Shown in pieces: positions 32,185-41,224 of a stretch of 64,000 bases of DNA. Under the pieces are notes generated by a model that worked only from the letters and a program-made list of their open reading frames with translations, did no database searches and was not told where the DNA came from. Made by a program: the position numbers and the translations under genes. The DNA comes from Streptomyces broussonetiae (lineage in GTDB: Bacteria; Actinomycetota; Actinomycetes; Streptomycetales; Streptomycetaceae), in contig NZ_CP047020.1 of NCBI RefSeq assembly GCF_009796285.1, positions 3,906,001 through 3,970,000 of the forward strand, read 5' to 3'. Position 1 is the stretch's first letter; each line of letters opens with the position of its first letter.

Positions 32185-33648
32185 ATGGACAACCGAACGA
32201 CCGCGCCGGGTGGGTTCCGGCCGGCCGAGCCGTGCGCGCCGCGCCGCCGACGGCGGTCGCGCCGGGTGCTGCCGGCCGCGCTGGCGGGCGGTGTCCTCGC
32301 GGGCGCCGTACTGATGATGCTGCCGACGGAACAGCCGCAGCACGCGGTGGTACGGCCGCCCGTCGCCGGTCCGCAGGCCCAGGCACTGGCGGCGCTGGCC
32401 TCGGGGACGCCGGCCGCGCCGTCCCAGCTGACGGCACTCATCGCACAGCAGGAGCGGCGGGTGCACACCCGGCCCCGGGACGCGCGGGCGTGGGCGGTGC
32501 TGGGCGAGGCGTATGCGCAACGGGGCAGCCGGACGGCCGACCCGGCGGACTTCCCGCGGGCCGAGCGGGCCCTGGGGACGTCCCTGAAGACGGGAGATGC
32601 CAAGAACACCGAGGCGTACGCCGGGCTGACCGCCCTCGCGCTCGCGCGCCGGGACTTTCCCACGGCCAAGCGGTACGGCGAGCAGGTACTGCGGGCGGCG
32701 CCGAAGCAGTGGACGGCGTACCCGCCGCTGATCGACGCCTACACCGGACTCGGTGACTACAAGGCGGTCCAGACCTCGCTGGACAAGCTGCTGGCGCTGC
32801 GCCTGGATGCCGCGGCGCGGCCTGCGGTGATGGCGCACGCCTCGGCGGTGTACCGGGACCGCGGCTGGCGCGAGGACGCGGTGGCCCAGCTGACCGACGC
32901 GGCGGCCGCCGCCGGCACCCCGGTCGCGCAGGCCGGGTATCTGGCCGGGCTCGGGCAGCTCGCCTTCGAGCGCGGGGACCTGCCGGACGCGCTGCGGCAC
33001 TTCGAGGCGTCCTCCCGGCTCGTTCCCGGCCAGGGGGCGGTACTGGCCGGGACGGGGCGGACGCTGGCCGCGCTGGGCCGTACGCGCGAGGCGTTCGCCG
33101 CGTACCGGGCCGCCCTCGCCCAGCAGCCGAGCCCCCGCATCGCCTACGAGCTGGGCGAGTTGTACGAGGCGCGGGGCATGCCCCGCGAGGCGCGGGCCCA
33201 GTACGGGCAGCTGCGGGCGCTGGTGGACAAGCAGATGGCGGCCGGGGTCGACGAGGAACTGCTGCTCGGGCAGTACGAGACGGACCACGCGGACGCAGAC
33301 GAGGCCGTGGCACGGCTGTGGGCGGAGTGGCAGCGCCAGCCGGGGACCGAGGTGGCCGATGCCCTCGGCTGGGCGCTGCACCGCGCCGGCGACGACAGGC
33401 AGGCGCTTGGGTACGCCTCGGCCGCGACGGACAGGCAGAAGGGCGGCGGGGTGCTCAGCGCGCTGTACGTCTTCCACCGGGGGCTGATCGAGCAGGAGCT
33501 GGAGCTGGACGCCCCGGCCCGCCGGCATCTCCAGGAGGCGCTGCGGATCAACCCGTACTTCTCGCCGCTGCGCGTGCCACTGGCCCGCGCGGCGTTGCGG
33601 GAACTGGGCGGCGTACCCGACGAGCCGCCGCCCGACGACACCCCGTAG
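32185..33648 (+). CDS. Tetratricopeptide-repeat protein with N-terminal membrane anchor
   Basis: A 487-residue protein. A basic head (RRRRRSRRVL) and one membrane helix (about residues 28-46) lead to an extracytoplasmic helical-repeat region with many TPR-like units (ARAWAVLGEAYAQRG, AEAYAGLTALALARRD, LAQQPSPRIAYELGELYEARG, then RHLQEALRINPYFSPLRVPLARAALRELGG). TPR arrays bind other proteins; none can be named. ATG 32185 is preferred, though a GTG three codons earlier is possible. It is convergent with hppD, with only 2 bp between stops. Confidence 0.8.
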   Translation: MDNRTTAPGGFRPAEPCAPRRRRRSRRVLPAALAGGVLAGAVLMMLPTEQPQHAVVRPPVAGPQAQALAALASGTPAAPSQLTALIAQQERRVHTRPRDARAWAVLGEAYAQRGSRTADPADFPRAERALGTSLKTGDAKNTEAYAGLTALALARRDFPTAKRYGEQVLRAAPKQWTAYPPLIDAYTGLGDYKAVQTSLDKLLALRLDAAARPAVMAHASAVYRDRGWREDAVAQLTDAAAAAGTPVAQAGYLAGLGQLAFERGDLPDALRHFEASSRLVPGQGAVLAGTGRTLAALGRTREAFAAYRAALAQQPSPRIAYELGELYEARGMPREARAQYGQLRALVDKQMAAGVDEELLLGQYETDHADADEAVARLWAEWQRQPGTEVADALGWALHRAGDDRQALGYASAATDRQKGGGVLSALYVFHRGLIEQELELDAPARRHLQEALRINPYFSPLRVPLARAALRELGGVPDEPPPDDTP

Positions 33649-33650
33649 GC

Positions 33651-34796
33651 CTACAGGTTGCCCCGCTTCTCCTGCTCGCGCTCGATGGCCTCGAACAGGG
33701 CCTTGAAGTTGCCCTTGCCGAAGCCCATGGAGCCGTGCCGCTCGATGATCTCGAAGAAGACGGTCGGGCGGTCCTGGACCGGCTTGGTGAAGATCTGCAG
33801 GAGGTAGCCGTCCTCGTCGCGGTCGGCGAGGATCTTCAGCTCGCGCAGGGTCTCGACGGGCACGCGGGTGTCGCCGACCCACTCGCCGAGGGTGTCGTAG
33901 TAGGAGTCGGGGGTGTTGAGGAACTCGACGCCGGCCGCGCGCATGGTGCGCACCGTCTCCACGATGTCGTTGGTGTTCAGCGCGATGTGCTGGACGCCGG
34001 GGCCGCCGTAGAACTCCAGGTACTCGTCGATCTGGGACTTCTTCTTGGCGATCGCGGGCTCGTTGAGCGGGAACTTGACCTTCAGGGTGCCGTCCGCAAC
34101 GACCTTCGACATCAGCGCGCTGTACTCGGTGGCGATGTCGTCGCCCACGAACTCCTTCATGTTCGTGAAGCCCATGACCCTGTTGTAGAAGGCCACCCAC
34201 TCGTCCATCTTGCCGAGTTCGACGTTGCCCACGCAGTGGTCGATGGCCTGGAAGGTGCGCCGGGCGGGCTGCTCGACCATCGGCCGGGCGGCGACGTAGC
34301 CGGGCAGGTAGGGGCCGTCGTAGCCGGAGCGCTCGACCAGGGTGTGGCGGGTCTCTCCGTAGGTGGCGATGGCGGCGAGGACGACGGTGCCGTGCTCGTC
34401 CTTGACCTCGTACGGCTCGGTGATCGAGCGGGCACCGTGCTCGACGGCGTAGGCGTGCGCGGCACGGGCGTCCGGGACCTCGATGGCCAGGTCGATGACG
34501 CCGTCGCCGTGCTCGGACACGTGCCGCTCGAGGAAGCGGCCCCAGTCGGTGCCGGGCTTGATCACCGAGGTGAACACGAAGCGGGCGGAGCCGTTCTCGA
34601 GCACGTAACTGGCGGTCTCGCGGCTGCCGTTCTCCGGTCCGGAGTAGGCGACCAGCTGCATGCCGAAGGCGGTGGAGTAGTAGTGCGCCGCCTGCTTGGC
34701 GTTGCCCACGGCGAAGACGACCGCGTCCATTCCCTTGACCGGGAAGGGATCGGCCTGCCGGGCGGTGTCGGGAGTGTGGTCTGTGGTCTGCGTCAT
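33651..34796 (-). CDS. hppD: 4-hydroxyphenylpyruvate dioxygenase
   Basis: A 381-residue iron(II) enzyme that turns 4-hydroxyphenylpyruvate into homogentisate in tyrosine catabolism. Two VOC-type halves are visible. The iron ligands appear as His in IDHCVGNVEL, His in VQHIALNTND and Glu in FFEIIERHG, with the GFGKGNFKALFEAIE C-terminal segment that closes the active site. Start ATG 34796. Divergent from an Lrp/AsnC regulator across 122 bp that contains a TTGC/GCAA repeat, so Lrp control is likely. Confidence 0.96.
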   Translation of the reverse strand: MTQTTDHTPDTARQADPFPVKGMDAVVFAVGNAKQAAHYYSTAFGMQLVAYSGPENGSRETASYVLENGSARFVFTSVIKPGTDWGRFLERHVSEHGDGVIDLAIEVPDARAAHAYAVEHGARSITEPYEVKDEHGTVVLAAIATYGETRHTLVERSGYDGPYLPGYVAARPMVEQPARRTFQAIDHCVGNVELGKMDEWVAFYNRVMGFTNMKEFVGDDIATEYSALMSKVVADGTLKVKFPLNEPAIAKKKSQIDEYLEFYGGPGVQHIALNTNDIVETVRTMRAAGVEFLNTPDSYYDTLGEWVGDTRVPVETLRELKILADRDEDGYLLQIFTKPVQDRPTVFFEIIERHGSMGFGKGNFKALFEAIEREQEKRGNL

Positions 34797-34827
34797 GGCG
34801 GAAGCGTGACCCCGCTCTGCAAGGTGC

Positions 34828-34854
34828 GCAATAGTTTGCGTATTAGCAGGGCAA
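34828..34854. promoter_or_regulatory. TTGC/GCAA inverted repeats between hppD and the Lrp regulator
   Basis: GCAA (34828-34831), TTGC (34836-34839) and GCAA (34851-34854) form two overlapping inverted half-site pairs in the only AT-rich part of the divergent spacer, 32 bp upstream of hppD. This fits an AsnC/Lrp-type operator bound by the adjacent regulator. Confidence 0.4.
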
Positions 34855-34918
34855 TCTGCTCAGTGGTACGTCAGACTCGGCGGACTTTCTGTACAGGATG
34901 ACCACTTGGGAGGCTCGA

Positions 34919-35398
34919 ATGGCGTTCGACCGGCTGGACGGGCGGATCATCGTGCTGCTCGCCGAGGAGCCGCGCATCGGGGTGCTGGAGATGTCCCGGC
35001 GGCTCGGTGTGGCGCGCGGGACGGTGCAGGCGCGGCTCGACCGGCTTCAGTCGAATGGAGTCATCCGCGGATTCGGCCCGCAGGTGGATCCGGCGGCCCT
35101 CGGATACCCGGTGACGGCCTTCGCCACGCTGCAGATCCGGCAGGGCCAAGGGCCGGACGTCCGGGCCCACTTGGCGGGCGTGCCGGAGGTGTTGGAGCTG
35201 CTGACCACCACCGGCAGCGGGGACATGCTGTGCCGGCTGGTGGCCCGCTCGAACGAGGATCTTCAACGGGTGATCGACCGGGTCGTCGGCTTTGATGGCA
35301 TCGTCCGGGCCTCCACGGCGATCGTCATGGAGAACCCCGTTCCGCTGCGGATCATCCCGCTGGTGGAACAGGCCGCCCGGGACAGCGAAGGGACGTGA
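34919..35398 (+). CDS. Lrp/AsnC-family transcriptional regulator
   Basis: A 159-residue regulator. The helix-turn-helix is near residues 5-50 (LDGRIIVLLAEEPRIGVLEMSRRLGVARGTVQARLDRLQSNGVI), then the ligand-sensing RAM domain (AFATLQIRQGQG, VLELLTTTGSGDMLCRLVARSNEDL). I place the start at ATG 34919, which has GGGAGG 6 nt upstream, rather than ATG 34898. It probably senses an aromatic amino acid or its metabolite, because hppD is divergent, but the ligand is not shown. Confidence 0.9.
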   Translation: MAFDRLDGRIIVLLAEEPRIGVLEMSRRLGVARGTVQARLDRLQSNGVIRGFGPQVDPAALGYPVTAFATLQIRQGQGPDVRAHLAGVPEVLELLTTTGSGDMLCRLVARSNEDLQRVIDRVVGFDGIVRASTAIVMENPVPLRIIPLVEQAARDSEGT

Positions 35399-35418
35399 CC
35401 TGTCTGGGGTGAGCGCCG

Positions 35419-36066
35419 GTGAACTTCTGGGAGTACCTGGGCAATCGTCACCAGCAGCTGCTCACGGACACCTATCAGCATGCCAGCGCGGTCTTCCAGT
35501 GCATGGTGCTGGCGACCGTCATCGGGGTGCTGATCGCGGTCGCCGCCTACCGTTCCGACTGGGCGGGCAACCTCGCCACCACCACGACCTCCACCATCCT
35601 CACGATCCCCTCGCTCGCCCTGATCGGTCTGCTCATCCCGGTCGTGGGGCTGGGCGTGCCGCCCACGGTGATCGCGCTGACGCTGTACGGGCTGCTGCCG
35701 ATCGTGCGCAACGCGATCGTGGGCCTGCGCGGCGTGGACCCGACGCTGGTGGACGCGGCCCGGGGCATCGGCATGTCCCGGGCGATGCGGCTCGTGCGGG
35801 TGGAGCTGCCACTGGCCTGGCCGCCGATCCTGACCGGGATCCGGGTCTCCACGCAGATGCTGATGGGCATCGCCGCGATCGCCGCGTACGCCTCCGGCCC
35901 CGGGCTCGGCAACGAGATCTTCCGCGGGCTCGCCTCCCTGGGCAGCAAGAACGCGCTGAACCAGGTGCTCGCGGGCACCCTCGGGATCATCATCCTCGCG
36001 CTCCTGTTCGATGCCGCATACGTCCTGATCGGGCGGCTGACCATTCCGAGGGGGATCCGTGGCTGA
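35419..36066 (+). CDS. Osmoprotectant (glycine betaine/choline) ABC permease, first subunit
   Basis: A 215-residue permease of the OpuCB type with five or six membrane helices and the BPD transport motif (EAA-like: LRGVDPTLVDAARGIGMSRAMRLVRVELPLAWP). It starts at GTG 35419, 20 bp after the Lrp gene, and overlaps the ATPase gene by 8 bp. It is the first of a four-gene uptake operon (permease-ATPase-permease-binding protein), the OpuC arrangement. Confidence 0.9.
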   Translation: MNFWEYLGNRHQQLLTDTYQHASAVFQCMVLATVIGVLIAVAAYRSDWAGNLATTTTSTILTIPSLALIGLLIPVVGLGVPPTVIALTLYGLLPIVRNAIVGLRGVDPTLVDAARGIGMSRAMRLVRVELPLAWPPILTGIRVSTQMLMGIAAIAAYASGPGLGNEIFRGLASLGSKNALNQVLAGTLGIIILALLFDAAYVLIGRLTIPRGIRG

Positions 36067-37303
36067 GACGACGACGACCGCACACGGCGCGTCCATCGAG
36101 CTGGAGAACCTGACCAAGCGCTATCCGGGCAGTGCACAGCCGGCCGTGGACGACGTGAGCATGGAGATCAAGGCGGGCGAGACGGTCGTCTTCGTGGGCC
36201 CGTCCGGCTGCGGAAAGTCCACCACGCTCAAGATGATCAACCGGCTGATCGAGCCGACCGGTGGCCGCATCCGGATCGGCGGCGAGGACGTCACCGACAT
36301 CGACCCGGTGAAGCTGCGCCGCAAGGTCGGGTACGCCATCCAGTCGGCCGGTCTCTTCCCGCACATGACCGTCGCCCAGAACATCGCGCTCGTGCCGAGG
36401 ATGGTCGGCTGGCCGAAGAAGCGGATCAAGGACCGGGTCGAGGAGCTGCTCGACCTCGTCGGGCTCGACCCGGGCGAGTTCCACGGCCGCTATCCGCGCC
36501 AGCTCTCCGGCGGTCAGCAGCAACGCGTGGGCGTGGCACGGGCGCTCGCGGCCGACCCCCCGGTCCTCCTCATGGACGAGCCGTTCGGCGCGGTCGACCC
36601 GATCACCCGCGACCATCTCCAGGACGAGCTGATCAGGCTCCAGCACGAACTGCACAAGACGATCGTGTTCGTCACCCACGACTTCGACGAGGCGATCAAG
36701 CTCGGCGACCGGATCGCGGTGCTGCGCGAACGCTCGCACATCGCCCAGTTCGACACCCCGGAGGCGATCCTCACCAACCCGGCCGACGACTTCGTCTCCG
36801 GTTTCGTCGGCGCGGGCGCGGCCCTCAAGCGGCTGAACCTGACCCGGGTGCGGGACGTGGAGATGCGGGACTACCCGACGGTGACCGTGGACACCCCGCT
36901 CCAGCAGATCTTCGGGCATCTGCGCTCCAGCGGCACCAACGAGATCCTGCTGCTCGACCGGCGCCGGCGGCCCTACAAGTGGCTGCGGCGCGGCGACCTG
37001 ATGCGGGCCAAGGGCTCGCTGGCCCGCGCCGGCACGCTCGTGCACGACACGGTGACCCGGGACGGCACCCTGCGCGACGCGCTGGAGGCCGTGCTCACGG
37101 ACAACGCGGGCCGGGTCGCGGTGACCGGGCGGCGCGGCGAGTACATCGGCGTGGTCGACATGGAGACCCTGATGAACTCCGTGCACGAACTGCTGGAGGC
37201 CGACCGGCTGGAGGCCATGGAGGCCCAGCACGAGCTGGAGGAGACGCGTGCCGAGCAGACCCATCGGGAGCAGGAGGGTCCTGGAGGGGTGACGAAAGCA
37301 TGA
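36059..37303 (+). CDS. Osmoprotectant ABC transporter ATP-binding protein with CBS domains
   Basis: A 414-residue ATPase of the OpuCA/ProV type. Walker A is VGPSGCGKSTTLK, the signature is LSGGQQQRVGVARAL, Walker B is VLLMDEPFGAVDP and the switch is VTHDFDEAI. Two C-terminal CBS-like repeats (about residues 270-385, ending GRVAVTGRRGEYIGVVDMETL) are the ionic-strength sensor in OpuA. The start is GTG 36059, overlapping the permease by 8 bp. Its stop overlaps the next ATG as ATGA. Confidence 0.93.
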   Translation: MAETTTTAHGASIELENLTKRYPGSAQPAVDDVSMEIKAGETVVFVGPSGCGKSTTLKMINRLIEPTGGRIRIGGEDVTDIDPVKLRRKVGYAIQSAGLFPHMTVAQNIALVPRMVGWPKKRIKDRVEELLDLVGLDPGEFHGRYPRQLSGGQQQRVGVARALAADPPVLLMDEPFGAVDPITRDHLQDELIRLQHELHKTIVFVTHDFDEAIKLGDRIAVLRERSHIAQFDTPEAILTNPADDFVSGFVGAGAALKRLNLTRVRDVEMRDYPTVTVDTPLQQIFGHLRSSGTNEILLLDRRRRPYKWLRRGDLMRAKGSLARAGTLVHDTVTRDGTLRDALEAVLTDNAGRVAVTGRRGEYIGVVDMETLMNSVHELLEADRLEAMEAQHELEETRAEQTHREQEGPGGVTKA

Positions 37304-38166
37304 GTACGCCGTCCGGCGCTTCGTCCGGTGGGCGCCCCGAGGGCGAGCACGAGGTCAAGGGGCTCGCCTTCCGCGACGAGGGCGAGGCCGAGCAGGCGGC
37401 CCCGTCCCCGCGGCAGCCGTCGCAGGGCCGCCGGGTGACCTGGCAGCGGCTGACGTTCCTGCCCGTGTTCCTCATCGCCGTACTGCTGGCGACCTGGCTG
37501 TGGTTCCGGCAGGCGCACCTGGACACGATCTCGAAGAACGCGCTGTCCGGCGGGCAGGTCTCCAAGGCACTGTGGCAGCACGTGGAACTGACGGTGATCT
37601 CCACCTTCTTCGTGCTGATCATCGCCATCCCGCTGGGCATCGTGCTCACCCGGCGCGCCTTTCGCAGGGCCACTCCAGTGGCCATGGCCTTCGCCAACAT
37701 GGGCCAGGCGACCCCGGCGATCGGCCTGCTGGCCCTGCTGGTGATCTGGCTCGGCACCGGCACGAAGGCCGCGCTGATCGGCATCATCATCTACGCGATC
37801 CTGCCGGTCCTGTCCAACACCATCGCCGGCCTGAAGGCCAACGACCCGACACTGCTGGAGGCGGCCCGGGGCATCGGCATGTCCCCGCTCGGCGTGCTGT
37901 CCCGGGTCGAACTCCCGCTCGCCGTCCCGCTGATCCTCGCGGGTGTCCGTACCGCCCTGGTCCTCAACGTCGGTACGGCCGCCCTGGCGACCTTCGGCGG
38001 GGGCGGCGGTCTGGGCGTGCTGATCACCACCGGCATCACCACCCAGCGCATGCCGGTGCTGGTGCTGGGCTCGGTCCTCACCGTGGCGCTCGCCCTGCTG
38101 GTGGACTGGCTGGCCTCGCTCGCCGAGGTGCTGCTGCGGCCACGCGGCCTGGAGGTGGGCACATGA
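37300..38166 (+). CDS. Osmoprotectant ABC permease, second subunit
   Basis: A 288-residue OpuCD-type permease. A 40-residue hydrophilic cytoplasmic head (GEHEVKGLAFRDEGEAEQAA) precedes about six helices and the EAA loop LKANDPTLLEAARGIGMSPLGVLSRVELPLAVP. ATG 37300 overlaps the ATPase stop (ATGA), and its own stop overlaps the binding-protein ATG in the same way. It pairs with the permease at 35419. Confidence 0.92.
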   Translation: MSTPSGASSGGRPEGEHEVKGLAFRDEGEAEQAAPSPRQPSQGRRVTWQRLTFLPVFLIAVLLATWLWFRQAHLDTISKNALSGGQVSKALWQHVELTVISTFFVLIIAIPLGIVLTRRAFRRATPVAMAFANMGQATPAIGLLALLVIWLGTGTKAALIGIIIYAILPVLSNTIAGLKANDPTLLEAARGIGMSPLGVLSRVELPLAVPLILAGVRTALVLNVGTAALATFGGGGGLGVLITTGITTQRMPVLVLGSVLTVALALLVDWLASLAEVLLRPRGLEVGT

Positions 38167-39119
38167 GACGCGGTGCGTGCCTGGCACTGGCGGGGCTGGT
38201 GCTGGCCGCCGGCTGCGGGCTGACCAGCGGCTCCCCGATGGCCGACGACGTGCGGCCCGGCTCGGTCGGCGCGGGCGAACCGCTCAGGGGGGCCCATCTC
38301 ACCGTCACCTCCAAGGAGTTCACCGAGCAGCTGATCCTCGGCGCGATCATGGGGATCGCCTTCCAGGCGGCCGGCGCGGACGTGCTGGACCGCACCGGCA
38401 TCCAGGGGTCGATCGGCTCACGGGAGGCGGTCAGGAACGGGACGGCGGACGCGCAGTACGAGTACACGGGCACCGCCTGGATCACCTACCTCGGCAACAG
38501 CGAGCCGATCCCCGACCCGCAGAAGCAGTGGGCGGCGGTGCGCCGTGCCGACCTGAAGAACGGACTGACCTGGCTGCCGCCCGCACGGCTGAACAACACC
38601 TACGCCCTGGCCATGAACCAGGCCAACTTCAGGAAGTACGGCACGAAGACCCTCTCGCAGGTGGCCGCGCTCGCCGCGAAGGACCCCGGCGCGGTCACCC
38701 TGTGCGTGGAGAGCGAGTTCGCCAACCGCGCGGACGGACTGCCCGGCCTGGAGAAGGCGTACGGGATGAGGATCCCGGCGGGCAACGTCACGCAGATGGA
38801 CACCGGGATCATCTACACCCAGGTGGCCAAGGGGAAGTGCACCTACGGCGAGGTGTTCACCACCGACGGACGCATCAGGTCGATGAACCTGGCGGTGACG
38901 ACGGACGACCGGAAGTTCTTCCCCAACTACAACGCCTCACCGGTGATCAACACCAAGGTCCTGGAGAAGTGGCCCGCCATCGCGAGCGTCATCGAGCCGG
39001 TCACGAAGAGGCTGGACAACTCGGTGGCGCAGACCCTGAACGCCAAGGTGGACGTGGAGGGCCAGGACCCGCACCAGGTGGCGCTGGACTGGATGAAGCA
39101 GCAGGGGTTCGTGAAGTAG
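38163..39119 (+). CDS. Osmoprotectant ABC substrate-binding lipoprotein
   Basis: A 318-residue OpuAC/OpuCC-type binding protein. A lipoprotein signal (MRRGACLALAGLVLAAG, then Cys) gives membrane attachment. The periplasmic-binding fold has VTSKEFTEQLILG at its start, the ligand-loop AQYEYTGTAWITYLG, and NNTYALAMNQ further on. Aromatic residues of this type cage a quaternary ammonium. ATG 38163 overlaps the permease stop by 4 bp. It is the last gene of the operon; the ligand (betaine, choline or carnitine) cannot be told. Confidence 0.92.
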   Translation: MRRGACLALAGLVLAAGCGLTSGSPMADDVRPGSVGAGEPLRGAHLTVTSKEFTEQLILGAIMGIAFQAAGADVLDRTGIQGSIGSREAVRNGTADAQYEYTGTAWITYLGNSEPIPDPQKQWAAVRRADLKNGLTWLPPARLNNTYALAMNQANFRKYGTKTLSQVAALAAKDPGAVTLCVESEFANRADGLPGLEKAYGMRIPAGNVTQMDTGIIYTQVAKGKCTYGEVFTTDGRIRSMNLAVTTDDRKFFPNYNASPVINTKVLEKWPAIASVIEPVTKRLDNSVAQTLNAKVDVEGQDPHQVALDWMKQQGFVK

Positions 39120-39188
39120 CGGCTTCGTGCGCAGCGGCGCGAGGGCGTGCACGGCGTCGCGGGGCAGGCGGTGGTCCGACGACAGGGC

Positions 39189-39980
39189 CTAACAGCTCGG
39201 GACCGCGCCCTTGTCCTTCTCCAGCGCGGTCAGCGCGGTCACCGCGCCCTTGAGCGTGGTGACCGGGACCAGCCTGAGGCCCTTGGGCAGCTGCGCCTCG
39301 GCATCGGTGCACTCCGCCTTCGGCACCAGGAAGACGGTGGCCCCGTCCCGCCGGGCGGCCTGGGTCTTGAGGGCCACCCCGCCGACCGCGCCGACCGTGC
39401 CGTCGGCGTCGATCGTGCCCGTACCGGCGATGTTCCGCCCGCCCGTGAGATCGCCGCCGCCGCCGTCGCCGCGCAGCTTGTCGACGATCCCCAGGGTGAA
39501 CAGCAGGCCGGCGCTCGGCCCGCCCACGTCGGCGAGCTTGAGCGTGACCTTGACCTTGTCGGCGCTCAGCCCGAGGTACTTGAGCGCCGCCTGCGTCGCC
39601 GCGTCCTGGGACTGCTGCATCTGCGCCTGGTTGTGCTGCTGGATCTCCTGGACGGTGTCACCGCTGGGGTAGACGGCGTCGCGCGGCATCACGGCCCGGT
39701 CGCTGCGGAACCAGTTGCCGACCACGTCCCCGAGGGAGATCCGGGCGTCCGGGCCGGTCGCCTCGATGGTGACCATCCGCAGCTCCCCGCTGGTCCTGCG
39801 GGCCGGCGCCCCGGAGACGGTGATCACCTCGGCGCCCTTGTTCCTGCCGAGCACGTTCGCCGTCATCCCCGGCTGGGCCACCGAGAACGGCAGCGGCGCG
39901 AACGCCGCCGTGGCGAGCAGGGCCACGACGGGAACTGCGCAGACGGCGACGGCCTGGGAACGCGTGAGACGTGAGAGCAC
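39189..39980 (-). CDS. YlbL-like membrane-anchored S16 (Lon-type) protease
   Basis: A 263-residue protein: an N-terminal signal-anchor (about residues 10-30), a stretch of about 110 residues where related proteins carry a PDZ domain, and a C-terminal LonC/S16 domain. The Ser-Lys dyad is readable as GGPSAGLLF (Ser) and GVALKTQAARRDGA (Lys). The first half looks too short for a full PDZ domain. Related proteins are membrane-bound proteases in envelope quality control or division. The start is GTG 39980. It converges on the osmoprotectant operon. Confidence 0.85.
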   Translation of the reverse strand: MLSRLTRSQAVAVCAVPVVALLATAAFAPLPFSVAQPGMTANVLGRNKGAEVITVSGAPARRTSGELRMVTIEATGPDARISLGDVVGNWFRSDRAVMPRDAVYPSGDTVQEIQQHNQAQMQQSQDAATQAALKYLGLSADKVKVTLKLADVGGPSAGLLFTLGIVDKLRGDGGGGDLTGGRNIAGTGTIDADGTVGAVGGVALKTQAARRDGATVFLVPKAECTDAEAQLPKGLRLVPVTTLKGAVTALTALEKDKGAVPSC

Positions 39981-39984
39981 GGGA

Positions 39985-40278
39985 TCAATCTAACGCGACC
40001 GTCACCTGTGCCCTGTGCCGTGTACAGGTCCCGGCGCTCCCGGGTGAGGCGGCCAGGCGCCTCCGGCGGCGGCTCGACGCCGGTCCCGGGACCGGTCGGA
40101 ACGGGCAGACGGCCGTCCTGCAGGACAACCGGCTCGGTGAGGTCCTCGGCGAAGCAGCGGGCGCAGGCCGCGGTGTTCCCGGGGAGCGTGAAGCCGGGCA
40201 GGGCGGCCGGGGCGAGTCGACCTGGACGCTGCCGACGAACGGCTGTGCCGTGGCTGCAGTCGAGGGTGCGGGCGCCAT
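39985..40278 (-). pseudogene. Possible frameshifted small gene between the S16 protease and IclR genes
   Basis: Codon statistics suggest coding on the minus strand but in two frames. The first runs from ATG 40278 (MAPAPSTAATAQPFVGSVQV). From about 40,200 the GC-biased third positions move to another frame, giving LPGFTLPGNTAACARCFAED and on to about 40,040. A single indel between them, real or a sequencing error, would join them into one protein of roughly 90 residues with a Cys-x2-Cys pair. I do not recognise the product. Confidence 0.35.
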
Positions 40279-40291
40279 GGCGGCGCGCCGC

Positions 40292-40933
40292 TCAGCGCAG
40301 TGCCTCCGCAACCTCCCGCGCCGCTTCCACCACCCTCGCCCCCACCCGCTCGGGCACGGAGTCCGCCAGCATCACCACGCCCACGCTGCCCTCGACCCCC
40401 GTGACCCCGACCAGCGGTGCCGCGGCGCCGCTGGCACCGGCCTCCAGTTCGCCGTGGGTGAGCGTGTAGCCCGGATCCGCGGTCGGCGACTGACGCGCGG
40501 CGAGGATCGCCCGGCCCGCGGCGCCCCGGTCCAGCGGGTGCCGGAAACCGGCTCGGTAGGCCACGTGGTAGTCGGTCCACGTCGGCTCGACCACGGCGAC
40601 GGCCAGCGCCTCCGACCCGTCCACCAGCGTCAGATGCGCCGTCGCCCCTATGTCCTCGGCGAGCGAACGCAGCGCGGGCAACGCGGCCTCGCGCACCAGC
40701 GGGTGCACCTGCCGGCCGAGCCGCAGCACTCCGAGGCCGACCCGGGCTCGCCCGCCCAGGTCACGCCGGACGAGCGCATGCTGCTCCAGGGTGGCGAGCA
40801 ACCGGTACACGACGGTACGGTTCACGCCCAGTTTGGTGGACAACTCCGTGACGGTCAGCCCGTGGTCCGTGTCGGCCAGCAGCTTGAGGACACGTAGTCC
40901 CCGGTCGAGCGTCTGAGAGGTCTCCGCGGTCAC
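40292..40933 (-). CDS. IclR-family transcriptional regulator
   Basis: A 213-residue regulator. The winged helix-turn-helix (LDRGLRVLKLLADTDHGLTVTELSTKLGVNRTVVYRLLATLEQHALVRR) precedes an effector-binding domain (AHLTLVDGSEALAVAVVEPTW, LDRGAAGRAILA). The start is GTG 40933, with AAAGGAG 8 nt upstream; the open frame to 41164 has no regulator homology. Its target is not in an obvious adjacent operon, so what it controls is open. The 291 bp upstream (40934-41224) show no gene. Confidence 0.9.
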   Translation of the reverse strand: MTAETSQTLDRGLRVLKLLADTDHGLTVTELSTKLGVNRTVVYRLLATLEQHALVRRDLGGRARVGLGVLRLGRQVHPLVREAALPALRSLAEDIGATAHLTLVDGSEALAVAVVEPTWTDYHVAYRAGFRHPLDRGAAGRAILAARQSPTADPGYTLTHGELEAGASGAAAPLVGVTGVEGSVGVVMLADSVPERVGARVVEAAREVAEALR

Positions 40934-41224
40934 GACGCCCACTCCTTTGGTGGTGAGGCCGGCGGGCCCCTGAGCGGCAGATGCGTGGCCGAGTCCCGTC
41001 GGCGACGCGTTCAGAGGCCGCCGATCGGCAGGACGGCTCGGCGGCTCCGGGCCAGGTCGCTTCACGGCTGCGCTCCGCGGCGACGCTGCCACGGGGCGTG
41101 TGCGTAGCGGGACAGTAGCGAAGCAGGTTCGCTGAGCGGAAGTCTTCGTCCAGAATCCGGGCAAGGGCAGATCCGGCCTGCCGACATTCGTCCGGATACG
41201 CGCCGCACACGGGGTGCCCGCGGT

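Noticed and set aside
40934..41224. N-terminal extension of the IclR regulator (frame open to 41164)
   Set aside because: The extension is Pro/Arg-rich with no homology, and a good ribosome site (AAAGGAG) precedes GTG 40933.
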